From DASRIA01 sp963816975 (lineage in GTDB: Bacteria; Actinomycetota; Thermoleophilia; Solirubrobacterales; JBBDJG01), in NCBI GenBank assembly GCA_963816975.1, contig CAWFMD010000004.1, positions 186,001-250,000 on the forward strand: 64,000 nucleotides of DNA, in the 5' to 3' direction. Below the pieces are notes generated by a model, which saw nothing but the letters and a program-made list of their open reading frames with translations, did not search any database and was not told the origin of the DNA. Of the stretch, positions 15,995-24,256 are shown piece after piece. A program made the translations under genes and the position numbers. Within the stretch, counting starts at the first letter, position 1. Each line of letters begins with the position of its first letter.

Positions 15995-17668
15995 ATGGTG
16001 GCGCAAGGGAGCCTGAGAATCCTCCCGCTCGGTGGGCTCGGGGAGATCGGCAAGAACATGAGCCTGGTCGAGTACGACGGTCGGATCGTCGTGATTGACA
16101 TGGGGCTGCGGTTCCCCACGGCCGAAATGCACGGCATCGACCTCGTCCTGCCGGACTTCACATACGTCCGCGATCGGGCGGACGCAATCGAGGCAGTCGT
16201 CATAACCCATGGCCATGAGGACCACCTCGGTGCGCTCCCCTGGGTCGTGGGCGAACTGCCCGCATCGGCGCGTTTCCCGATCCTGGGCCGAAAGCTGACG
16301 ATGGCGATGGCACGGTCCAAGCTGGACGAGCACAAGCTTGCCGAGTTCAAGACAACAGCTATGGATCCGGGCGAGGTGCGGCGGGCCGGCCCGTTCGAGA
16401 TCGAGCTCGTCCACATGACCCACTCGATTCCCGACGCCGCTGCCGTCGCTGTCAAGTGTCCGCTTGGGACAGTCCTGTTCACCGGCGACTACCGCTTCGA
16501 TCAGAGCCCGATAGACAGCCGGCCCGCCGACTTTGATCGTCTTGCCAGGTTCGGTACCGAGGGACTGCTGCTTCTGTGTGGCGATTCGACCAACGCCGAC
16601 CGCGCGGGCTTCGCCCAGTCCGAGTCGGTCATCGGTCCCAATCTGCGTGACCTGTTCAGCCGTTGCCGCGGGCGCATCATCGTCACGAGCTTTGCCTCCA
16701 ACATCCATCGCGTGCAGCAAGTCGTGACCGCGGCTGAGGCGCTCGGGCGGCACGTCGCGCTGACCGGGCGGTCCATGATCAAGAACGTGAAGATCGGACG
16801 TAGTCTGGGCCACATCACCTTCGACCACTCCACCTTGGTGGACCCCCGGGACATGGACTCGCTCGCCGACGACCAGCTGGTGATCGTGACCACCGGTTCT
16901 CAGGGCGAGCCGCTCTCCGCGCTGCGCCGGATGGCCTACGGCGAGCACCGGCAGATTCGCCTCAAAGGCGGTGACACGGTCGTGTTCAGCGCCACACCCG
17001 TTCCGGGGAACGAGCGCGCGATCAATGAGACCATCGATCGCCTCTTCGACATTGGCTGTGATGTGGTCACTGCCGGCGATGCGCCTATCCATACGTCGGG
17101 CCACGGGCATCGGGAGGAGCTCAAACTGATGCTGAACCTGACCAAGCCCAAGTACCTCATGCCGGTGCACGGGGACTTCAAGCGAATCCGGTTCCACGCC
17201 GAACTGGCCGAGGCAGTGGGTATCACCGAGGACAGGATCTTCAAGGGGCGTAATGGGCTCCCGCTGGAGATCGATGCGGAGGGGGCACGTTTCGGAAAGC
17301 CCGTGCAAGCCGGCATGGTGTTCGTCGATGGGATCGACATCGGCGATCCATCCGACGCGGTGATGCGGGACCGCAGCGCCCTCTCGAGCGACGGCATCAT
17401 CTTCGTCGTAGCGACGATCTCCGACCAGGAGGGAAACAGTCTCGCCCCGGCAGAGGTGCTCATGCGCGGCGTGCCGCTCCCGGGTGACGAGCAGGAATTC
17501 GTCAAGCGGGCTCGCAAGGTTGTGGAGGCGTCCCTGGATCGCGCTGCCGCTGAGGAACTCCGCGAGGTCGAGCTCCTGGAGCAGGTGTTGCACGACGACC
17601 TTGCGCGATTCATCTACGACGACCTGGGGCGAAGGCCGATGGTTTTGCCGCTGGTGATAACGGTCTGA
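15995..17668 (+). CDS. rnj: Ribonuclease J
   Basis: A 557-residue metallo-beta-lactamase/beta-CASP nuclease that degrades and processes RNA both endonucleolytically and 5'-to-3'. The metal motif THGHEDHLGA is at residues 71-80. Further ligands lie in HMTHSIPD and FTGDYRFD, the beta-CASP motif is in TTGSQGEPLSAL, and HTSGHGHREELK and MPVHGDFKR complete the core. The C-terminal domain is present and length is normal. It is divergent from the epimerase and behind a structured leader. Its codon use looks slightly less GC-rich by eye than the neighbouring minus-strand genes. Confidence 0.96.
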   Translation: MVAQGSLRILPLGGLGEIGKNMSLVEYDGRIVVIDMGLRFPTAEMHGIDLVLPDFTYVRDRADAIEAVVITHGHEDHLGALPWVVGELPASARFPILGRKLTMAMARSKLDEHKLAEFKTTAMDPGEVRRAGPFEIELVHMTHSIPDAAAVAVKCPLGTVLFTGDYRFDQSPIDSRPADFDRLARFGTEGLLLLCGDSTNADRAGFAQSESVIGPNLRDLFSRCRGRIIVTSFASNIHRVQQVVTAAEALGRHVALTGRSMIKNVKIGRSLGHITFDHSTLVDPRDMDSLADDQLVIVTTGSQGEPLSALRRMAYGEHRQIRLKGGDTVVFSATPVPGNERAINETIDRLFDIGCDVVTAGDAPIHTSGHGHREELKLMLNLTKPKYLMPVHGDFKRIRFHAELAEAVGITEDRIFKGRNGLPLEIDAEGARFGKPVQAGMVFVDGIDIGDPSDAVMRDRSALSSDGIIFVVATISDQEGNSLAPAEVLMRGVPLPGDEQEFVKRARKVVEASLDRAAAEELREVELLEQVLHDDLARFIYDDLGRRPMVLPLVITV

Positions 17669-17743
17669 CCGAAACCGGCGCAGGGCTGTTCCGGGGCCAG
17701 CGACAGAGCGGAGCGTCAACCCCAGCGGGCTAGAATCGGCACC

Positions 17744-18136
17744 GTGGCCGGTTCGCAGACAAGCAGGTCCCCCTCCCAGCTGATCGACGCGAGAATCGAG
17801 GAGCTGGGCGACTGGCGGGGCGAGCTGCTCAGCCGGCTCCGCACCTTGGTCAGGGAAGCCGACCCCGAGGTCGTCGAGGAGTGGAAGTGGAGAGGGGTTC
17901 CGGTGTGGTCACACGACGGAATGATCTGCACGGGCGAGACCTACAAGAAGGTCGTGAAGATGACCTTCGCCAAAGGGGCGGCCCTGGAGGATCCTGCGGG
18001 CCTGTTCAACTCCAGCCTGGAAGGGAACACGAGGCGTGCGATCGACTTCCACGAGGGCGAGAAGATCGACGCGAAGGCGTTGAAGGCTCTCGTGCGCGCC
18101 GCCGTGGCGCTGAACAAGTCCAAAGCCCGGCGCTGA
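17744..18136 (+). CDS. DUF1801-family protein
   Basis: A 130-residue protein with the DUF1801 pattern: VEEWKWRGVPVWSHDGMIC, YKKVVKMTFAKGAAL, FNSSLEGNTRRAIDF and KALVRAAVALNK. The family is small, soluble and of unknown biochemical function. GTG at 17744 is the start; the frame has no earlier candidate. It follows rnj by 75 bases on the same strand and may be co-transcribed. Confidence 0.85.
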   Translation: MAGSQTSRSPSQLIDARIEELGDWRGELLSRLRTLVREADPEVVEEWKWRGVPVWSHDGMICTGETYKKVVKMTFAKGAALEDPAGLFNSSLEGNTRRAIDFHEGEKIDAKALKALVRAAVALNKSKARR

Positions 18137-18246
18137 TCCCCAAATCGAACCGGACCGGAGCGCGAGCCGCACGGACCCTCAGCCGGACTGAACGAACCGC
18201 GTCGCCGTTACGAGCTCCGGCGTCGATGACCTAGCCTCTTCTGCAC

Positions 18247-18852
18247 ATGGCTGGGGTGGTATGGACCATCGTGTGGATCGGCGTCGCGGGGACGGGTGCC
18301 GCGATTGTGGTGGGCCGTAGGTCTCGACCTTGGGTTGCGGCGGGCGTTGCGTATGTGGTCGGCGGTATCGGATTCGCGGCCTACTTTTCGATTGAGCTCA
18401 CAGGAGCATTCGATCCCCCGATCGACGACACTGCGACCAGCGTTGCTGGGTGGTTCGGAGGTATCGGCTTTATTGCGCTCCTCGCGGCGGCCACCCTCAC
18501 GCTTGTGGCGGTCGGGCGCAAGTGGCGGCACCACTTTGTCCTTCTGTTCGCGTTGATGACCCTGGTCGTTGCAACAGAGCAGTTTTGGACGTCGAACTGG
18601 GCGGCCCGTACAGGCGATGTGCCAACGCGGTGCTTTGACACGGGGCACGGCGCCGGTCCAAGAGCAAGGGTCCAGCGGGTTCCGCCCGGGGTGCTTTGCC
18701 GCGACGGCGGTAGAGAGGTATTCGTACCGGCCGACGGGATCTGCTGGCTGGCACTCATGGCGTGGTCCCTGTTCTACGCCTTCACCCTCAGCTTCCCGGT
18801 ACTCGGTCTCACGTGGCTGGTCCAACGGCAACGTAAGCTCGCGCTGCCCTAG
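18247..18852 (+). CDS. Hypothetical membrane protein
   Basis: A 201-residue protein with about five predicted membrane helices (near residues 5-23, 28-50, 67-90, 97-113, and 165-190). A loop of about 50 residues contains three cysteines (CFDTGHG, VLCRDGG, DGICWL). No family is recognised. Base composition is visibly less GC-rich than that of surrounding genes. ATG at 18247 is the first start. Confidence 0.6.
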   Translation: MAGVVWTIVWIGVAGTGAAIVVGRRSRPWVAAGVAYVVGGIGFAAYFSIELTGAFDPPIDDTATSVAGWFGGIGFIALLAAATLTLVAVGRKWRHHFVLLFALMTLVVATEQFWTSNWAARTGDVPTRCFDTGHGAGPRARVQRVPPGVLCRDGGREVFVPADGICWLALMAWSLFYAFTLSFPVLGLTWLVQRQRKLALP

Positions 18853-18878
18853 GTGCGCGCCAGGGAGAGGTTCAGCGA

Positions 18879-18998
18879 ATGCTCCAAGCCGTACGCCGGA
18901 CGCGGGAGCGGCGCTTCGATCTGATGAAGCGATTGACGAACTCAGGTGCGCCCTCGCAGGCTTTCGGCTCGGACTCCCTGAGCCAACGCCCGTTCTAG
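18879..18998 (+). CDS. Possible 39-aa small protein
   Basis: ATG at 18879 is preceded by GGGAGAGG with eight bases of spacing, an excellent Shine-Dalgarno site. The basic 39-residue product (MLQAVRRTRERRFDLMKRLT) stops at 18998, just before tRNA-Cys. It may be a real microprotein or the tail of a decayed gene. No homology can be claimed. Confidence 0.3.
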   Translation: MLQAVRRTRERRFDLMKRLTNSGAPSQAFGSDSLSQRPF

Positions 18999-19028
18999 GG
19001 GTCCTCAACACACCCGACATTCCGCTAG

Positions 19029-19100
19029 AGGCGACGACCGGAATCGAACCGGTGTAAAGGGCTTTGCAGGCCCCCGCGTAAGCCACTCCGCCACGTCGCC
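19029..19100 (-). tRNA. tRNA-Cys (GCA)
   Basis: A 72-nt cloverleaf: acceptor GGCGACG/CGTCGCC, anticodon stem GGGGC/GCCCT with loop CTGCAAA (anticodon GCA), and T-arm ACCGG-TTCGATT-CCGGT. The discriminator base is T73, the cysteine identity element. CCA is not encoded. Confidence 0.95.
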
Positions 19101-19114
19101 GGGCGGGGCGAAGG

Positions 19115-19546
19115 TTAGCGGCCGGTTGCGGGCTCCAAGTGCTCGGCACGCAGCACACGCATCACGGCCAGCACCGCGATCGCGGCCATGATCACAGCGC
19201 TGGCGACGCACCATTGACAGATGGCGTCGATCACGAACAGCTCCAGGTACGTCAGGTACGCGCTGAAGCCGGCGCCACTCAGCGCGATGCCGGCGGTCGC
19301 GAGGCGGGCAAGCTCGCCGGGGACCAGCAAAGTCGCCAGGATCAGCGCGTACCCGATCAGGCCCAGCAGGGCGACCGGGACTCCGACCAACTCGGCGTAG
19401 TCGGAGTTCTGCACGCGCTCGCAACCTCCACCGGTCACGCAGATCGGCGCCACGTCCTGGTAGTGCACCCAAGTCAGATAGGCCGCGACGCCCAGGCCGG
19501 CGAGGCAGAGCGCGACCATCGTCCCGCGCGCGCGGCGCTCGCTCAC
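19115..19546 (-). CDS. Vitamin K epoxide reductase (VKOR) family protein
   Basis: A 143-residue four-helix membrane protein that would reoxidise a DsbA-like thiol oxidase by passing electrons to quinone. The loop cysteines (PICVTGGGCERVQ) and the active-site CQWC in the last helical pair are present, as is the conserved Ser/Asp loop (NSDYAELVGVPVALLGL). The GTG start at 19546 overlaps the stop of the DsbA-like gene (GTGA), so the two are translationally coupled. This pair is the actinobacterial counterpart of DsbA-DsbB. Confidence 0.93.
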   Translation of the reverse strand: MSERRARGTMVALCLAGLGVAAYLTWVHYQDVAPICVTGGGCERVQNSDYAELVGVPVALLGLIGYALILATLLVPGELARLATAGIALSGAGFSAYLTYLELFVIDAICQWCVASAVIMAAIAVLAVMRVLRAEHLEPATGR

Positions 19547-20310
19547 TGCCCGATCAGGCGATCGAGCGGAGCGGTGAAGGAGCCGGCCTCCAGGGAGGTC
19601 ACCTCGAGCCGCCGGGGGCTCTGACCGCGGCGGGCGGCGAAGAAGGTGGGAGTCGCGTTCACTCCGAGCCGCTGCGCCCGAGTCTCGTTGGCCGCCACCG
19701 CGCGTTCCACGCGCGTGCTCGCCATGTCGCGCATCAGGCGATCGGCATCGAGGCCGGGAACCCCATCGGCCACGTCGCGGATGAAGGTGTCGGTGACATA
19801 GCCCGAGTTCTCGACGCCCTGGCTGCGGTAGAAGACCTCTGAGAACTCCCACATCTTGTCCTGGAGGCCGGCCGCGGCGGCGGCGCGCGCAGCCGGGTCC
19901 GAGTCGGGCCCGAGAAAGCGCAGGAAGTTGATCTCCATGCGCACGCGGCCGGGGCGGACGTAGCGCCGGACCAGATCGGGCAGCACGTCGGCGGCGTACT
20001 GGGCGCAGAAAGGACACTGCAGATCGGCGAACTCCGTCATCACAACGCCGGCGTCCGGACTGCCGAGCAGCTTGCCGTCCTGCGGGATGCCGGCGAGCAG
20101 CGCCGCGGCCTCGGAGCCGCCCTCGACGCGGCCGCCGCCGTCGTCGCCGGACTGGCTGACCGCGATCAGCGCGCCCACGATCAGAGCCGCCGCCAGCAGC
20201 ACCGCGCCGAGTTGGAGCAGGCGCCGACGGCGCTGCGCCTCGGCGATCCGGCGTTCGGCTTCAACCCGCGACGCTTTCGCGCGCTCCTTGTCGGCAGCCC
20301 GACTGCTCAC
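19543..20310 (-). CDS. Membrane-anchored DsbA-like thiol-disulfide oxidoreductase
   Basis: A 255-residue protein with a basic, coiled-coil cytoplasmic N-terminus, one membrane helix (about residues 32-52) and an extracytoplasmic thioredoxin fold. The active site is FADLQCPFCAQYA (CPFC). The helical insert and the cis-Pro loop (VNATPTFFA) follow. It would introduce disulfides into exported proteins, with the overlapping VKOR gene recycling it. GTG at 20310 is preferred; the frame continues to a TTG at 20361 that would overlap the tRNA-Gly promoter region. Confidence 0.92.
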   Translation of the reverse strand: MSSRAADKERAKASRVEAERRIAEAQRRRRLLQLGAVLLAAALIVGALIAVSQSGDDGGGRVEGGSEAAALLAGIPQDGKLLGSPDAGVVMTEFADLQCPFCAQYAADVLPDLVRRYVRPGRVRMEINFLRFLGPDSDPAARAAAAAGLQDKMWEFSEVFYRSQGVENSGYVTDTFIRDVADGVPGLDADRLMRDMASTRVERAVAANETRAQRLGVNATPTFFAARRGQSPRRLEVTSLEAGSFTAPLDRLIGQ

Positions 20311-20399
20311 AGTTCCAGCGTACCGGCGCTGCGCGCGCGGCGATGCGGGTTCCCTACGCAACCGTTCTCCGCAGCGTCTACGGAGCCCGGATCCAGGGC

Positions 20400-20405
20400 T
20401 ATACT
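20400..20405 (+). promoter_or_regulatory. Putative -10 box of tRNA-Gly
   Basis: TATACT lies 12 bases before the mature tRNA 5' end, a suitable position for transcription to begin just upstream of it. No clear -35 element is seen. Confidence 0.5.
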
Positions 20406-20416
20406 CAGGCCCTTCT

Positions 20417-20490
20417 GCGGATGTAGCTCAGTTGGCTAGAGCGTCTGCTTGCCATGCAGAAGGTCGTGGGTTCGAGTCCCATCATCCGCT
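20417..20490 (+). tRNA. tRNA-Gly (GCC)
   Basis: A 74-nt cloverleaf: acceptor GCGGATG/CATCCGC, D-arm GCTC-AGTTGGCTA-GAGC, anticodon stem TCTGC/GCAGA with loop TTGCCAT (anticodon GCC), T-arm GTGGG-TTCGAGT-CCCAT, and T73. CCA is not encoded. Confidence 0.97.
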
Positions 20491-20580
20491 TCGCCTGACG
20501 AGCAAGGTTGCGCCGTCCCGCTGAAGCTCCGCCCGGGCACGCTTGTTTCCCGTCCGATCGCCTGCGCGATACTCCCATCG

Positions 20581-21012
20581 ATGTCGCAGGAGAACGTCGA
20601 GATCGTGCGTCGGTTCAGCGAGCATTCGCTACGCATGGATTGGGACGCGATCGTGGACCTGGTTGATCCGAGCGTCGAGCAGCATGGGACTGTCGGAGGC
20701 ATGGATGAGGGCCGTCTCGTGCGCGGCCTCGGCGAGATCAGGCAGGACTACGAAAGCGTCGAGCAGACTTGGGACGAGCATCGAATCGAGCCTCAGGAGT
20801 TCATCGACGCCGGTGACCAAGTAGTCGTCTACCTGCGCGAGTACCAGCGCGGCAAGCGGAGCGGCATTGAGCTCGTGGTCGACACGGCGGTCGTCGTCGA
20901 TGTGCGACACGGGCGCATCGTCCGGATCCAGGGATACATGGACCGCGCGGCGGCCCTCAGAGCCGCAGGTCTCTCGGAGCGGGACGGTCACGCCGACTCT
21001 TCGACCTGCTGA
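20581..21012 (+). CDS. SnoaL-like / NTF2-fold protein (first of two)
   Basis: A 143-residue protein starting MSQENVEIVRRFSEHSL, the usual opening of actinobacterial SnoaL-like proteins. Further NTF2-fold features are DPSVEQHG, VYLREYQRGKRSGIE and GRIVRIQGYMDRAAAL. The fold binds small hydrophobic molecules and can host isomerases or cyclases; substrate unknown. ATG at 20581 matches the family start. It lies 12 bases before a second SnoaL-like gene, suggesting a two-gene unit. Confidence 0.85.
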   Translation: MSQENVEIVRRFSEHSLRMDWDAIVDLVDPSVEQHGTVGGMDEGRLVRGLGEIRQDYESVEQTWDEHRIEPQEFIDAGDQVVVYLREYQRGKRSGIELVVDTAVVVDVRHGRIVRIQGYMDRAAALRAAGLSERDGHADSSTC

Positions 21013-21024
21013 AATATTCGCCGG

Positions 21025-21426
21025 ATGGAGGATCGCAACGCGGAAGCCGTCGCGCGCTGGGCGCAGGCCGCCGGCCGCGGTGACGTCGCCGTGGACCTGT
21101 GGCACCCGGAGGCCGTGATCGTCAATGCCGAGGGCTGGGCGGTGGAGGCCACCTACGAGGGACACGACGGCGTGCAGCGGTGGTGGGCGGACATCGCGGA
21201 GGCCTTCTCCGATGTCGTGATCGCGGTCGACGGCATCGAGCGGCTCGACGCCGACACGTTCCTGACCGAGCAGCGCCTGACCGGCCACTTCCGGACGACG
21301 GGAATCCAGATGGACGCGCCTTGGGCCTCGGTGGTGACCGTCCAGGACGGGCGCATCAAGCGTGCGGAAGGCTTCATGTCGAGAGCCCGCGCGCTGCAGG
21401 CACTCGGGCGCGCCGTGGACGAGTGA
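21025..21426 (+). CDS. SnoaL-like / NTF2-fold protein (second of two)
   Basis: A 133-residue relative of the preceding protein, with VDLWHPEAVIVNAEGW, GHDGVQRWWADIAEAF, LTGHFRTTGIQMDAPWASV and GRIKRAEGFMSRARAL. The pair may be an ancient tandem duplication; identity by eye is low outside the fold motifs. It is the last gene before the PAS-phosphatase protein, from which it is separated by 96 bases. Confidence 0.83.
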   Translation: MEDRNAEAVARWAQAAGRGDVAVDLWHPEAVIVNAEGWAVEATYEGHDGVQRWWADIAEAFSDVVIAVDGIERLDADTFLTEQRLTGHFRTTGIQMDAPWASVVTVQDGRIKRAEGFMSRARALQALGRAVDE

Positions 21427-21522
21427 CAGCAGGCCGCCTCGATGGACGCGTCCTGATCGGCTGACCCGCAGCCGATCGGGCCCGCCACCGATCCTCGGCC
21501 TGGACCATAATGTGGCGCGGGG

Positions 21523-23925
21523 ATGACGCTCGGCCGCTCAAGAGGCACCACCGGCGGCGGTGGGCGCTCGCTCCCCCGGGTGATGCTGGGGCGGCTGCGC
21601 TGGAGCGTGCGCGGGCTGATGCCTGTCACGAGCCCGGTGGTGATGGCGCAGGCGTTCGCCTACCTGTACGGGATCGGCGCAACGCTCGTGCTCGTGACGC
21701 TGCTGCTCCCGCACGACCCGGACCGCTTCGTCCCGGGGCTGGTCGCGCCGGCGTTGATCGCGTACGTGGTCGCGGCGCTGATGCTGATCGGCTTCGAGCG
21801 GATTCCCGGATGGGTCTTCCATTTCCTGCCGCTGTGGGGCTCGGTCCTGATCACGTCACTCGTGTACTCGGGCGGCGCGGACGCCGCCGTCGCATACTCG
21901 ACGATCTACTTCTGGGCGGTGCTGTCGGCGTTCTACTTCCTCGACCTGCGCTACGCGGCGGCCACTCTGCTGGTGACCGTGGCCGCCTATGCGGGCGCCC
22001 TGGTCGCGCGCGCGGACGCGGCCGATCCGGCGCTGAACTGGTTCGGGGTGGCGGTCACGCTGACCGTGGCCGGCGGCCTGATCTCGCTCCTGCGGCAGCG
22101 CAGCGAGCGCCTGGTGGCGCTGCTCGGTGAGGCGCAGGGAGTCGCGCACATCGGGAGCTGGGAGTGGCACGTCGCCTCGGACGAGGTGGCCTGGTCGGAC
22201 GAGCTGTACCGGATCCACGGGCTCGAGAACGACGGGACCCCGACGAGCTACGAAGGTCTGCTGTTGCACGTGCACCCGGATGATCGGGAGATGGTCGACC
22301 GCACCCTCAGGGATACGATCGTCGGGCACTCCCCGTTCAGCTTCGAGCATCGGCTCGTGCGACCTGACGGAGACGTGCGCATCGTGCACCAGCGCGGTCA
22401 GGTGGTGGCGGACGACGGCGACAGGCCGGTCCGGATGTTCGGCACCACGCAGGACGTGACCGAGCGCCGCCGCGCGCAGGAGCAGTTCCGCGAGCTGATC
22501 GAGTCGGCGCCGGACGCGATGGTGATCGTGAACCAGGAGGGCACCATCCAACTCGTCAACGCGCAGGCGGAGAGAGTGTTCGGCTACACACGCGACGAGC
22601 TCGTCGGCGCGCCGGTCGACCTGCTCGTGCCGGAGCGCTTTCGGGACTCACACCCGCTCCACCGCGCGGGTTATTTCGATGATCCGGCGGCGCGACCGAT
22701 GGGCGCGGGCCTGGAGCTTTGGGGACTGCGCAAGGACGGAACGCAGTTCGCGGTCGAGATCAGCCTCAGCCCCCTGGAGACGGAATCAGGCGTGCTGGTA
22801 TCGAGCTCGATCCGCGACATCACGGAGCGCAAGCGCGCCGACGTGCTACAGCGCAGCTTCGTGCCCGAGCGGCTCCCCGAGATCCCCGGCATCAGCCTCA
22901 CGGCGCGCTTCGAGCCCGGCGGCACCGGTGTCGACGTGGGCGGAGACTGGTACGACGTGCTGGAGCTCGAGAGCGGACAGATCGGCGTCGTGATCGGCGA
23001 CGTCGCCGGGCGTGGCATCCAGGCTGCCGCGCTGATGAGCCAGCTGCGCAACGCGCTGCGTGCATATGCATTCGAGCAGCACCCCCCCGCGGCCGCGCTC
23101 GAGCACCTCAACCGGCTTGCATGGCGCCGCGAGGGCGTGGTGATGGCGACGCTCATCTATCTGGTGCTCGATCCGGCCACCGGCCATCTGCGGATGTCGA
23201 GCGCCGGGCACCCGCCGCCGCTCCGGGCGCTGGCGGACGGGAGCACCGTGTACCTCGTGGATGGGCGCTCCCTCCCACTCGGCGTCGCGCGCCAAACCAC
23301 GTACAGCGAGGCCGAGTACGAGCTCGAGCCGGGCTCGACGCTGCTGCTCTACACGGACGGGCTGATCGAGAAGCGCAGCACGCCGATCGACGACGGCCTC
23401 GAGCTGCTCGCGAAGGGTGTCAGCGCCAACCCGGATGACGACCTGGAGACGCTCTGCGACCGCCTGCTCGCGAGTGTCTCGGGCTCGGAGGACGACGTGG
23501 CGCTGCTCGCGCTGCGGTCCGTGCCGTTGGCTCCCGAGCGGATGGAGCTGACCCTGCCGGCCGAGCCGCTCGAGCTCGGCTCTCTGCGCCGCGCGCTGCG
23601 CCGCTGGCTCGCGGAGTGCCAGGCGAGCGAGGCCGAAAGCTACGACATCATCGTGGCCTGCAACGAGGCATGTGCAAACGCGATCGAACATGCATATGGT
23701 CCCGGCGATGCGTCTGTGCAGATCGATGCCACCTTCTCCGGGGACGAGGTGGCCATCAGGGTCCGCGACTCCGGTCGATGGCGGGACTCACGCGGCAACA
23801 ACCGAGGCCGCGGGCTGGCGCTGATCGAGACCCTGATGGACTCCGTGAACATCGTCACCGGCCCGCAGTCAGGCACTGAGGTTTCCATGAAGCGCAGGCT
23901 GAAGGGAGCGCAGGATGGCGCTTGA
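21523..23925 (+). CDS. Membrane PAS sensor with PP2C (SpoIIE) phosphatase and serine kinase domains
   Basis: An 800-residue multi-domain regulator. Residues 35-180 hold several membrane helices. Two PAS domains follow (about 200-320 and 325-445), the first with a PAC-type VRMFGTTQDVTERRR end. A SpoIIE-type PP2C phosphatase occupies about 455-665 with metal-binding motifs GGDWYDV, IGDVAGRG, YTDGLIE and DDVALLAL. A GHKL anti-sigma kinase domain ends the protein (NEACANAIEHAYG N-box, DSGRWRD, GRGLALIETL). It therefore carries both phosphatase and kinase for a STAS protein. The stop overlaps the next gene, a STAS antagonist, by 11 bases. Confidence 0.95.
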   Translation: MTLGRSRGTTGGGGRSLPRVMLGRLRWSVRGLMPVTSPVVMAQAFAYLYGIGATLVLVTLLLPHDPDRFVPGLVAPALIAYVVAALMLIGFERIPGWVFHFLPLWGSVLITSLVYSGGADAAVAYSTIYFWAVLSAFYFLDLRYAAATLLVTVAAYAGALVARADAADPALNWFGVAVTLTVAGGLISLLRQRSERLVALLGEAQGVAHIGSWEWHVASDEVAWSDELYRIHGLENDGTPTSYEGLLLHVHPDDREMVDRTLRDTIVGHSPFSFEHRLVRPDGDVRIVHQRGQVVADDGDRPVRMFGTTQDVTERRRAQEQFRELIESAPDAMVIVNQEGTIQLVNAQAERVFGYTRDELVGAPVDLLVPERFRDSHPLHRAGYFDDPAARPMGAGLELWGLRKDGTQFAVEISLSPLETESGVLVSSSIRDITERKRADVLQRSFVPERLPEIPGISLTARFEPGGTGVDVGGDWYDVLELESGQIGVVIGDVAGRGIQAAALMSQLRNALRAYAFEQHPPAAALEHLNRLAWRREGVVMATLIYLVLDPATGHLRMSSAGHPPPLRALADGSTVYLVDGRSLPLGVARQTTYSEAEYELEPGSTLLLYTDGLIEKRSTPIDDGLELLAKGVSANPDDDLETLCDRLLASVSGSEDDVALLALRSVPLAPERMELTLPAEPLELGSLRRALRRWLAECQASEAESYDIIVACNEACANAIEHAYGPGDASVQIDATFSGDEVAIRVRDSGRWRDSRGNNRGRGLALIETLMDSVNIVTGPQSGTEVSMKRRLKGAQDGA

Positions 23926-24256
23926 GCAGCTCGAGCTGGAGCACTTGGACAAGGTCGTGGTCGCACACGTGAGCGGAGAAGTCGACCTCTCCAACGCAAC
24001 ATCCCTGACGGAGCGGCTGGTCGATGCGACGCCGAACTCCGCGACTGCCCTGGTGCTCGACCTGTCGGGCACGCAGTACCTCGACAGCTCCGGCGTGCGG
24101 ATGCTCTTCGAGCTGGCTCAGCGGCTGCGCAACCGCGGTCAGGAGCTCGAGCTGGTCGTGCCGGACCACTCCAACGTGAAGCGCGTGCTGCTGCTCACCC
24201 AGGTCGAGCGGGTCGTGCCGATGTCCACCTCGGTCGCGGCGGCCGTCGGCGAGTAG
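23915..24256 (+). CDS. STAS-domain anti-sigma-factor antagonist
   Basis: A 113-residue STAS protein of the SpoIIAA/RsbV type. LVLDLSGTQYLDSSGVRMLF carries the conserved Ser that such antagonists have phosphorylated, and VSGEVDLSNATSL and VPMSTSVAAAVGE match the fold. It overlaps the upstream phosphatase/kinase by 11 bases, so it is almost surely its substrate in a partner-switching module. No sigma factor of the SigB/SigF type is encoded within the window. Its stop abuts the convergent next gene with no spacer. Confidence 0.95.
   Translation: MALEQLELEHLDKVVVAHVSGEVDLSNATSLTERLVDATPNSATALVLDLSGTQYLDSSGVRMLFELAQRLRNRGQELELVVPDHSNVKRVLLLTQVERVVPMSTSVAAAVGE

Noticed and set aside
14538..20490. 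tRNA-associated integrated element
   Set aside because: Three tRNA genes are present but no integrase, direct-repeat att pair or phage/plasmid gene is seen; the Xer protein at 32 kb looks housekeeping.
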